A stretch of 5,328 bases of DNA from Candidatus Nanohalarchaeota archaeon. Its GTDB lineage: Archaea; EX4484-52. The notes under the pieces were generated by a model. It was given only the letters and a program-made list of their open reading frames with translations, was not told the DNA's origin and did no database searches. Both the position numbers and the translations under genes were made by a program. The stretch is taken from assembly GCA_030632385.1 (NCBI GenBank), contig DAOVUW010000059.1, positions 1 through 5,328 on the forward strand. Reading direction: 5' to 3'. Shown here piece after piece: positions 1 through 5,328 of this stretch (positions are counted from its first letter, which is position 1; every line of letters begins with the position of its first letter).

Positions 1-774
1 ATCATAGGCGATATAAAATATGTTTTAGATGATATTTTATCTGTCTTAAAAATAAAAATCAAATCTCCAAAGCAGACAGAATGGTCGAAAAAAATGAAAA
101 AAGTCAGGAAAATCTGCCAGTGCGATATGAATATAGACAAAAAACCAATAGACCCCAGAAGAATAATAAAGGAGATAAACAACACAATAAAAGATACAGA
201 TATTGTCACGACCGGAGTTGGACAGCATCAGATGTTTGCCGCTCATTTTCTGGAAAGAAAACACCCCCGAACATTCATAACCAGCGGAGGTTTTGGAACA
301 ATGGGTTTTGGTCTGCCTGCGGCAATGGGAGCAAAAACAGCAAAACCTGATTCAAAAGTTATAGACATAGATGGGGACGGCTCGTTTATTATGAACTCCC
401 AGGAACTCGCAACATGCAAAGAAGAAAACATAAATGTGACTCCGATTATTTTTAACAACAATTATCTTGGAATGGTAAGACAATGGCTGGAATTATTCTA
501 TGACAAAAGATATTCCCAGGTAAATCTTGGCAATACTACGGATTTTGTGAAACTAGCAGATGCTTATGGATTAAATGGAATTTTTGTTGAAAGACCGTCT
601 GAAATAAAAGATGCTCTAAAAGAGGCAATTGGAAATGATGAGACTACTGTTGTAAATATTGCAATTGAGCCGGAGTCAAATATACTTCCGATGCTTCCTC
701 CCGGAGGAACTCTTAAAGATGCGTTTGGGGGCTGTATGGATATTGGCGGATATAGTGTTTTTGAAGAATATTAA
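1..774 (+). CDS. ilvB: Acetolactate synthase large (catalytic) subunit, 5'-truncated by window edge
   Basis: The frame is open from base 1 to the TAA at 772-774, giving the last 257 residues of a protein usually about 550-600 long; the true start lies upstream. The ATG at 94 is internal, because in-frame codons before it (IIGDIKYVLDDIL) match the end of the central domain. The enzyme is ThDP-dependent and condenses two pyruvates, or pyruvate and 2-oxobutyrate, to acetolactate or acetohydroxybutyrate. The ThDP domain is clear: GVGQHQMFAAHF; GGFGTMGFGLPAAMGAK; the diphosphate/Mg motif DGDGSF (GDG at 373-381) paired with NNN at 454-462; then YLGMVRQW and ELFYDKRYS, the latter two close to textbook acetolactate synthase. 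MVRQW includes the Trp that in other family members contributes to sulfonylurea binding. The C-terminus (ILPMLPPGGTLKDAF) looks complete. The regulatory-subunit gene ilvN normally follows directly, but here it lies 3.1 kb downstream. Confidence 0.97.
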   Translation: MIGDIKYVLDDILSVLKIKIKSPKQTEWSKKMKKVRKICQCDMNIDKKPIDPRRIIKEINNTIKDTDIVTTGVGQHQMFAAHFLERKHPRTFITSGGFGTMGFGLPAAMGAKTAKPDSKVIDIDGDGSFIMNSQELATCKEENINVTPIIFNNNYLGMVRQWLELFYDKRYSQVNLGNTTDFVKLADAYGLNGIFVERPSEIKDALKEAIGNDETTVVNIAIEPESNILPMLPPGGTLKDAFGGCMDIGGYSVFEEY

Positions 775-778
775 TAAA
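769..778 (+). promoter_or_regulatory. Possible archaeal TATA box for the 799 gene
   Basis: TATTAATAAA overlaps the ilvB stop codon and is centred about 26 bases before the ATG at 799. That is the spacing expected if transcription starts at or next to the start codon, as in leaderless archaeal mRNAs. The 24-base gap before the ATG contains no GGAG- or GGTG-type ribosome site. The region is very AT-rich, so such a box could arise by chance. Confidence 0.22.
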
Positions 779-798
779 GTAATTGACCATATAATGTT

Positions 799-2844
799 AT
801 GAAAATTGAGTCTGTGAAGATAAAGAATTTTAAGTCGTTTGTAGAAAAAAACAAATTCAAAATATCATCTGCAATTCTCTTTATTATTACAGTACTTATT
901 ATTTTTTATGCATTATTTGATTTTCCCCTAAATATTTCTTCATTTAAGGGCATCAATTATTTTTTAACAGACATTTCAACAAATATTTCAAATTGTTTGA
1001 AGTTTAGTTCTAATTTATTTTACTTAGATGAACAAATTAGAGATATTTCGATAACAATATCTACAATATTGGCAGGACTTTTAGCAATAGTTTTTTCTGT
1101 CTCTTTATTTAATATTCAAATAATTTCTGAAAAATATACGCCAAGTATTTTGGAGTATTACAGTAAGGATGAAAGAATGAAAAACTTATTATTTACATGT
1201 TTGGCTACGGTTTTAATAGCCGTATCTTTTTTATATACTTACAATTTCTTAACAGATGTAACGAACCTTAGTTTATTGATTTTGTTGTTGGGTTGTTTTA
1301 TGTTGAGTATATCCAGATTTGTGGATTATTTCTTTTGGATTTTGAAAATAATTAATCCAATAAAACTTTCAGATGAACTCAAAAAAGATTGCAAAAAATA
1401 TGTTGAACAAAAAAACGAGAAAGAATTACATTTGAAAATTGCTTCTTTAGGGGATGTCGCCATAAAAGCTATTAGATTGAGAGAAGAGAGTACTGTTGAA
1501 AAATATATAAATACGCTTAATGAAATTTTAGAATATGAATATATTAAGGATGAGAAAAATATAATTTTGAGTTTGGTTTTAGACCAATATTATCGTATCT
1601 ATAAAGAGTCTATTTTAAATAAAAAGGACACATACACCATAATAGAATATTTGAGCGATATTCCTTGTTGGTGCAGGGATAAAAACCATTCTCTTAAAAC
1701 AGACCCAATATATCCATTAACAGATGTTCTTTCAAGTTATTATAATTTTTGTAAGGTTGCGATAAAAGAAAAAGATGAATCAAGATTTGATTTAATAAAA
1801 ATATTAATTTCTATTTTAAAAACATATTATGATGATAAAGACAGATATTGGGAAGGTAGTACACATAAGTTAATGACTGATTTGTTTAAAATAACAAAAT
1901 TAATTATTGATTACGACGATTATGAATTATATGAAAAAGAAATAGATTATATTTCTCGCTTTTATAAAAATCCAGTTGATTTACGAGATGAAATAACAGA
2001 CAATGTTTTGTATTCTATTAAAGATAATGAAGAAAATAAAAAATATATTGAATATTTAATAAAATGTTATTTCGATAAAACGTTTGGTAGATGGGATAAA
2101 GATGGAAATAACATGTTTTCTAAAGAATTTTTAGAAACAATAAAAAAATTAAAAAAAGAAAATATTAAAAAAATAGAAATTCCTTATATAGAAGATGTTC
2201 TTCATGATGATATTCATCAATTGGTTGTTGTATCAAAGATATGCAAATGTTTTTTTGCAATTGGCGCTTATATATTGTATAAAGAAAAAGACAAAATAGA
2301 TTCTGTTAAATATATAAAAGAATTGTGGCATCCCGCAAATCTAAATGCTGATGATGATTTATATAATAAAGAAGGCATAATTTGTTTTGATGTTTTTTGG
2401 CTGACGAATTTAATTTTATATGGCGGAATGAGAGAGCATATTTGTACACCCCCCTTTAATTGGATAAAGACATACTATTTTGACAAACATTGCGAAAATG
2501 ATGAGTATTTTATGAAATATTATTTTTTAGTTATTGCATCAACAGATTTAAAGTTAGATTTACCTTCTATTTCTGGTCTTGAAAAATTAAAAAAAGATGG
2601 GAAAAAAGAGGAATTATCCGATTTATGTGAATTTGCCAATTATTTTGTATACCGTATGTATTGGCGAGATTACGACTTTCGTTATGATAAATTAATTGAT
2701 GGATTGATAAAAGAAAAAGAATGGGAAAATCTATTTAGAAATAAAGATGAAAAAAGGTTTGAAAAAGTAAATAAATGGATAGATGATACTAAAAAAGACT
2801 GTGAAAAATTGAAAAAAAAAATTGAAAAATTATTGGATTTGTAA
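799..2844 (+). CDS. Four-helix membrane protein, DUF2254-like N-terminus with large unrecognised C-terminal region
   Basis: This 681-residue protein has a basic N-terminus and hydrophobic segments at about 21-40, 84-108, 128-150 and 157-183. By the positive-inside rule both ends would be cytoplasmic. Residues 84-125 (TILAGLLAIVFSVSLFNIQ, then SEKYTPSILEYYSKD) resemble the DUF2254 pattern of a helix with VFS, then a 'sqysPRll.f..d' stretch. Residues 211-243 (LKIASLGDVAIKAI...) resemble its conserved segment after the helices. DUF2254 function is unknown, and the match is from memory. From about 245 to the end I recognise nothing: it is rich in Lys, Asp, Glu and Tyr, looks mostly helical, has CxC pairs at 290/292 and 482/484, and ends in a charged coiled-coil-like tail (660-681). 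No Walker, nuclease, protease or TIR motif was seen. The ATG at 799 lies 25 bases after the ilvB stop and has no Shine-Dalgarno. The gene is markedly AT-rich (20-28% GC in sampled 60-base lines, against 33-45% in ilvB), which suggests foreign origin. Confidence 0.8.
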   Translation: MKIESVKIKNFKSFVEKNKFKISSAILFIITVLIIFYALFDFPLNISSFKGINYFLTDISTNISNCLKFSSNLFYLDEQIRDISITISTILAGLLAIVFSVSLFNIQIISEKYTPSILEYYSKDERMKNLLFTCLATVLIAVSFLYTYNFLTDVTNLSLLILLLGCFMLSISRFVDYFFWILKIINPIKLSDELKKDCKKYVEQKNEKELHLKIASLGDVAIKAIRLREESTVEKYINTLNEILEYEYIKDEKNIILSLVLDQYYRIYKESILNKKDTYTIIEYLSDIPCWCRDKNHSLKTDPIYPLTDVLSSYYNFCKVAIKEKDESRFDLIKILISILKTYYDDKDRYWEGSTHKLMTDLFKITKLIIDYDDYELYEKEIDYISRFYKNPVDLRDEITDNVLYSIKDNEENKKYIEYLIKCYFDKTFGRWDKDGNNMFSKEFLETIKKLKKENIKKIEIPYIEDVLHDDIHQLVVVSKICKCFFAIGAYILYKEKDKIDSVKYIKELWHPANLNADDDLYNKEGIICFDVFWLTNLILYGGMREHICTPPFNWIKTYYFDKHCENDEYFMKYYFLVIASTDLKLDLPSISGLEKLKKDGKKEELSDLCEFANYFVYRMYWRDYDFRYDKLIDGLIKEKEWENLFRNKDEKRFEKVNKWIDDTKKDCEKLKKKIEKLLDL

Positions 2845-2877
2845 TAAGATGTAAAAAGAAAATAATAAAATCATAAT

Positions 2878-3738
2878 ATGGAAAACATGAACAAAACTAA
2901 CTCAATAGCAATTTTTGAAGACCAGAAAATAAGACGAATCTGGAATAATGACAAATGGTATTTTTCAGTCATAGACATTGTAGCGGTTTTAACAGACAGT
3001 TCAATCCCTAAAAGATACTGGTCTGACCTAAAAATAAAACTCAAAGAAGAAGGATTTGAACCGTACGATAAAATCGTACACTTGAAACTTAAAGCTCCTG
3101 ATGGAAAATTAAGGGAAACAGACTGCGCAAACACAGAATCCCTTTTCAGAATAATCCAATCAATTCCATCTAAAAAAGCAGAACCATTCAAGCAATGGCT
3201 GGCAAAAGTTGGCTATGAAAGAATACAGGAAATCCAAAACCCTGAACTTGCACAGGACAGGGCAAAAGAATACTATGAATTAAAAGGTTATCCAAAGGAC
3301 TGGATTGACAAAAGATTAAGGGGAATTGCAATAAGGCAGGAATTGACAGAAGAATGGAAAAATAGGGGAATAGAAGAAAAAAGAGATTATGCAATCCTGA
3401 CAAATGAAATTTCCAAAGCCACTTTCGGAGTTCCTATTAAAACGCACAAACAAATTAAAGGACTTGACCCAAAATTCAAGAACCAGAATTTAAGAGATCA
3501 CATGACAGATTTAGAACTTATTTTTTCAATGCTGGGCGAGAAATTGTCAACAGAGGCAACGCGAAAAAAAGATGCTCAAGGGTTTATCCAAAACAAAGAT
3601 GCGGCAATACAAGGCGGAAAAGTCGCAGGAAGAGCGAGAATTGATGCAGAAAAAAGTTTCGGAATAAATGTAGTTTCTAAAGATAATTATCTGGATTTAA
3701 AGGAAAATAAGAAAAAATTAGAGAAGAAAAATAAATGA
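2878..3738 (+). CDS. Bro-N domain protein with DinD-like C-terminal half
   Basis: This 286-residue protein starts at the ATG at 2878, 33 bases after the membrane-protein stop; a second ATG at 2887 is possible, and neither has a Shine-Dalgarno. Residues about 9-112 form a Bro-N domain: AIFEDQKIRRIWNNDKWYFS, then VIDIVAVLTD, YWSDLKIKLK, and LFRIIQSIPSKKAEPFKQWL with AKVG following. This domain is common in phage antirepressors and viral BRO proteins, where it is thought to bind DNA. Residues 120-165 (ELKGYPKDWIDKRLRGIAIR) are a charged linker typical of chromosomal relatives. Residues 168-268 (RDYAILTNEISKATFG, KGLDPKFKNQNLRDHMTDLE, QGGKVAGRARIDAEKSFG) match the C-terminal part of DinD-type proteins. 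DinD in E. coli is DNA-damage induced and reported to inhibit RecA. The length is normal and I see no break in the frame. Base composition is closer to the ilv genes than to the preceding gene. A role in DNA binding or regulation of its neighbour is inference; no LexA-like operator was seen. Confidence 0.92.
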   Translation: MENMNKTNSIAIFEDQKIRRIWNNDKWYFSVIDIVAVLTDSSIPKRYWSDLKIKLKEEGFEPYDKIVHLKLKAPDGKLRETDCANTESLFRIIQSIPSKKAEPFKQWLAKVGYERIQEIQNPELAQDRAKEYYELKGYPKDWIDKRLRGIAIRQELTEEWKNRGIEEKRDYAILTNEISKATFGVPIKTHKQIKGLDPKFKNQNLRDHMTDLELIFSMLGEKLSTEATRKKDAQGFIQNKDAAIQGGKVAGRARIDAEKSFGINVVSKDNYLDLKENKKKLEKKNK

Positions 3739-3908
3739 TTTTTGAAATAACCATCATCGAACATTTAGCTATTCTAAACATATAAATCAGAGACAAAAGC
3801 AAATTAAGAGTTTTATGCCGACATTACTGAAAAAATCCGCAAAGAGAATTTAATTGTAACGATTTAGGATAACCATTAATTTAAAAATTTATAATTCAAA
3901 TATATCTT
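3739..3908. other. Intergenic gap before ilvN
   Basis: This 170-base gap contains no complete gene. It opens with a T5 run (3739-3743) right after the Bro-N stop, which could act as a weak archaeal oligo-T terminator. A CATATAAAT box lies near 3779-3787 and a second A/T box near 3880-3891. One frame reads EFYADITEKIRKENLIVTI and then TAG (3808-3867), preceded in frame by TAA, with no start codon; it may be the decayed end of a gene or chance. The 8-mer ATAACCAT occurs twice (3747-3754 and 3869-3876). No tRNA-like fold or strong hairpin was seen. Confidence 0.6.
3880..3891 (+). promoter_or_regulatory. Possible archaeal TATA box for ilvN-ilvC
   Basis: TTTAAAAATTTA is centred about 24 bases before the ilvN ATG, in a gap that ends without any Shine-Dalgarno motif. 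This fits a leaderless transcript carrying ilvN and ilvC. The ilvNC pair needs a promoter of its own if the two inserted genes uncouple it from ilvB. The evidence is only position and composition in AT-rich DNA. Confidence 0.3.
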
Positions 3909-4433
3909 ATGAAAACTTACATAATATCAATTTTAGTCGTAGACGAACCGGGCGTTTTGTCAAAATTAAGCGGATTGTTTTTGAGAAGGGGCTTTAACAT
4001 AGACACAATCGCTGTCGGCTCAACTGAAAAAAAAGGCTTTTCGAGGGTAATGATATCACTGAATTGCGATGAAAAAACAATATACCAGTTGGAAAAGCAA
4101 TTGACCAAATCAATAGATGTTGTCGGCGTTTCTGATTTGAGCGAAAATACAATATCAAGAGAATTGTGTTTGGTTAAGTTGGATATAAAAAACCAAAAAG
4201 AAAGGGACGAGATAATAAATTATGTAAATTTATTCAAGGCAAAGATACTTGAAATCGGAAAGAAAAAAATAATTATCGAGATAACAGAAGAACCCAACAA
4301 AATAAAAAATTTTATTGAGGTTTTATCCGATTATGGGCTTGTAAAGATTGCAAGGACAGGAACTATTGCTATAAAGAATATAGATAATGATAATAACGGT
4401 GAAAATAATGGAGACAAAAATATACCACGATGA
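3909..4433 (+). CDS. ilvN: Acetolactate synthase small (regulatory) subunit
   Basis: This 174-residue protein has the usual two-domain layout and is slightly longer than the roughly 160-170 typical of the family. Residues 3-75 are the ACT domain: ISILVVDEPGVLSKLSGLF, RRGFNIDTIAVG, then SRVMISL and QLTKSIDVVGVSDLS. Gly15 and Asn30 align with E. coli IlvH Gly14 and Asn29, which are important for valine feedback inhibition, so valine sensitivity is probably kept (inference). Residues 84-157 are the C-terminal domain (ELCLVKLDIKN, then FKAKILEIGKKKIIIEITEE, ending in ARTGTIAIKN). The subunit binds and activates the IlvB catalytic subunit. The last 17 residues are Asn/Asp/Gly-rich, and part of this tail is encoded by DNA that also holds the ilvC ribosome site and start. 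The ATG at 3909 fits the family N-terminus and lacks a Shine-Dalgarno. Confidence 0.96.
   Translation: MKTYIISILVVDEPGVLSKLSGLFLRRGFNIDTIAVGSTEKKGFSRVMISLNCDEKTIYQLEKQLTKSIDVVGVSDLSENTISRELCLVKLDIKNQKERDEIINYVNLFKAKILEIGKKKIIIEITEEPNKIKNFIEVLSDYGLVKIARTGTIAIKNIDNDNNGENNGDKNIPR
4398..4402 (+). promoter_or_regulatory. Ribosome binding site for ilvC inside ilvN
   Basis: GGTGA lies 5 bases before the ATG at 4408 and is complementary to the TCACC part of the usual 16S rRNA 3' end. It supports 4408 as the ilvC start, inside the last codons of ilvN. It is the only convincing Shine-Dalgarno before a start codon in this window. Confidence 0.6.
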
Positions 4434-5328
4434 AGATGTTGAGACATCAGTTTTAAAAGACAAAACAATTGCAGTAATTGGTTACGGTGCACAGGGAAAG
4501 GCACAGGCAAATTGCATGAAAGATTCAGGATTAAATGTGATTGTGGGTTTGAGAAAAGACGGTGCATCATGGCAAAAAGCAAAAGATGATGGAATGAGAG
4601 TTGAGCAAATCAGCGATGCTGCAAAAGAGGCAGATATTATTCATATTTTATTGCCTGATGAAATACAAAAACAGATTTATGATGAGCAGATTAAAGAATA
4701 CATAACCGAAGGCAAAGCATTAAGTTTTTCGCATGGGTTCAATGTAAGCTACAAGCAGATAACTCCGTCAGAGAATGTTGATGTAATTATGGTCGCTCCA
4801 AAATCTCCGGGAACCGAAGAAAGAAAGAGATATCTTGAAGGATTTGGTGTGCCCGGATTGGTTGCAGTTGAAAATGATTACACCGGCAATGCAAAGAATA
4901 TTGCTCTTGAAATGGCAAAAGCAATGGGTTTTACAAGAGCAGGCGTTTTTGAATGCACATTCAATCAAGAGACATATTCTGATTTGTTCGGAGAACAGTG
5001 CGTGCTTTGCGGCGGAATGACAGAATTGATTAAAGCAGGATTTGAGACGCTTGTAAAAAGAGGATATCCTCCGCAGATGGCATATTTTGAATGCATGCAT
5101 GAAGTGAAGCTTATTGTTGATCTTCTATATGAAGGAGGAATGCAGCATATGTGGAATGTTGTGTCAAACACAGCAGAATACGGCGGCAGAACAGTTGGTC
5201 CAAAAATAATTACAGAAGAGGCAAAGCAGGAAATGGAAAAAGCACTGGATAGAATCGAATCAGGAGAATTTGCAAAAGAATGGCTTGGAGAATACAGAAG
5301 CGGGAATAAGAATTTCAATGAACTGAGG
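4408..5328 (+). CDS. ilvC: Ketol-acid reductoisomerase, class I, 3'-truncated by window edge
   Basis: The frame is open from the ATG at 4408 to the last base, giving 307 residues of a protein usually about 330-340 long. The enzyme isomerises and reduces acetolactate or acetohydroxybutyrate to the dihydroxy acids of valine and isoleucine synthesis, using Mg2+ and NAD(P)H. The start METKIYHDEDVETSVLKDKT matches class I N-termini. The Rossmann motif is VIGYGAQGKAQA (22-33), and the cofactor-specificity loop is GLRKDGASW (47-55), with Asp51 where a small residue is usual. His109 lies in SFSHGF. Metal ligands by homology are Asp192 and Glu196 (SDLFGEQ) and Glu228 and Glu232 (YFECMHEVKLI). The substrate-binding Ser is S253 in VSNTAEYG. 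PKSPGTEERK and CTFNQETYSDLF differ from the more common bacterial PKGPG and EETETDLF, and resemble forms I associate with archaea. The gene overlaps ilvN by 26 bases in another frame, implying co-transcription and probably coupled translation. Confidence 0.97.
   Translation, partial: METKIYHDEDVETSVLKDKTIAVIGYGAQGKAQANCMKDSGLNVIVGLRKDGASWQKAKDDGMRVEQISDAAKEADIIHILLPDEIQKQIYDEQIKEYITEGKALSFSHGFNVSYKQITPSENVDVIMVAPKSPGTEERKRYLEGFGVPGLVAVENDYTGNAKNIALEMAKAMGFTRAGVFECTFNQETYSDLFGEQCVLCGGMTELIKAGFETLVKRGYPPQMAYFECMHEVKLIVDLLYEGGMQHMWNVVSNTAEYGGRTVGPKIITEEAKQEMEKALDRIESGEFAKEWLGEYRSGNKNFNELR

Noticed and set aside
94..774. ATG at 94 as the start of a short complete protein.
   Set aside because: The same frame is open to base 1 and encodes acetolactate synthase sequence before this ATG, so it is an internal methionine.
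799..840. The membrane protein begins MKIESVKIKNFKSF, like the opening strand of RecF/SMC/OLD-type ATPases.
   Set aside because: No Walker A, Walker B or signature motif follows, and a membrane helix starts at about residue 21. It is probably chance or at most a decayed fusion.
2449..2454. C6 run in the AT-rich membrane-protein gene as a phase-variation tract.
   Set aside because: It is short, encodes part of a Thr-Pro-Pro stretch, and the frame is intact; there is no evidence of variation.
2871..3403. Minus-strand open frames opposite the Bro-N gene.
   Set aside because: The plus frame has clear Bro-N and DinD motifs; the opposite frames show none.
3747..3876. Repeated ATAACCAT (3747-3754 and 3869-3876) as insertion-site repeats.
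   Set aside because: Only 8 bases in AT-rich DNA, both copies on the same side of the block, and no matching copy near 775-798.
775..3908. Toxin-antitoxin or a known anti-phage defence system.
   Set aside because: I see no recognised toxin, nuclease, NTPase, TIR or reverse transcriptase motif in either inserted gene. A defence role stays a hypothesis only.
4768..5318. Two long minus-strand open frames over ilvC.
   Set aside because: They mirror a strongly conserved ilvC frame, and their translations resemble no family I know.

Overview
The window is an AT-rich stretch of microbial chromosome carrying the end of ilvB, then ilvN, then the start of ilvC. These are branched-chain amino acid biosynthesis genes for both subunits of acetolactate synthase and for ketol-acid reductoisomerase. 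Between ilvB and ilvN sit two unrelated genes on the same strand. All five genes are on the + strand and use ordinary TAA or TGA stops.

I favour an archaeon, possibly an uncultivated AT-rich lineage, at moderate confidence. The three genes at 799, 2878 and 3909 have no Shine-Dalgarno motif. Two of them have TATA-like A/T boxes about 24-30 bases before the ATG, as expected for leaderless archaeal transcripts. The internal operon gene ilvC has a GGTGA motif 5 bases before its ATG. The KARI sequence (APKSPGTEERK, CTFNQETYSDLFGEQ) also resembles, from memory, forms common in archaea. None of this excludes an AT-rich bacterium.

Layout. 1-774: C-terminal part of the acetolactate synthase catalytic subunit, including the whole ThDP-binding domain. 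799-2844: a 681-residue protein with four predicted membrane helices whose first ~240 residues resemble DUF2254 membrane proteins, followed by a long unrecognised Lys/Tyr/Asp-rich helical region. 2878-3738: a 286-residue protein with an N-terminal Bro-N domain and a DinD-like C-terminal half. 3739-3908: non-coding gap with a possible promoter for ilvN and a possible gene scrap. 3909-4433: acetolactate synthase regulatory subunit. 4408-5328: ketol-acid reductoisomerase, running off the window and overlapping ilvN by 26 bases.

IlvB and IlvN form the enzyme that makes acetolactate or acetohydroxybutyrate, and IlvC converts these to the dihydroxy acids leading to valine, isoleucine and leucine. 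The two inserted genes have no evident metabolic link to this pathway. The membrane-protein gene is visibly more AT-rich than its neighbours, which suggests accessory cargo placed between ilvB and ilvNC. No integrase, transposase, tRNA, CRISPR array or convincing flanking repeat is visible. The most novel item is the membrane protein with its unrecognised C-terminal region, and its pairing with a Bro-N/DinD-type protein.
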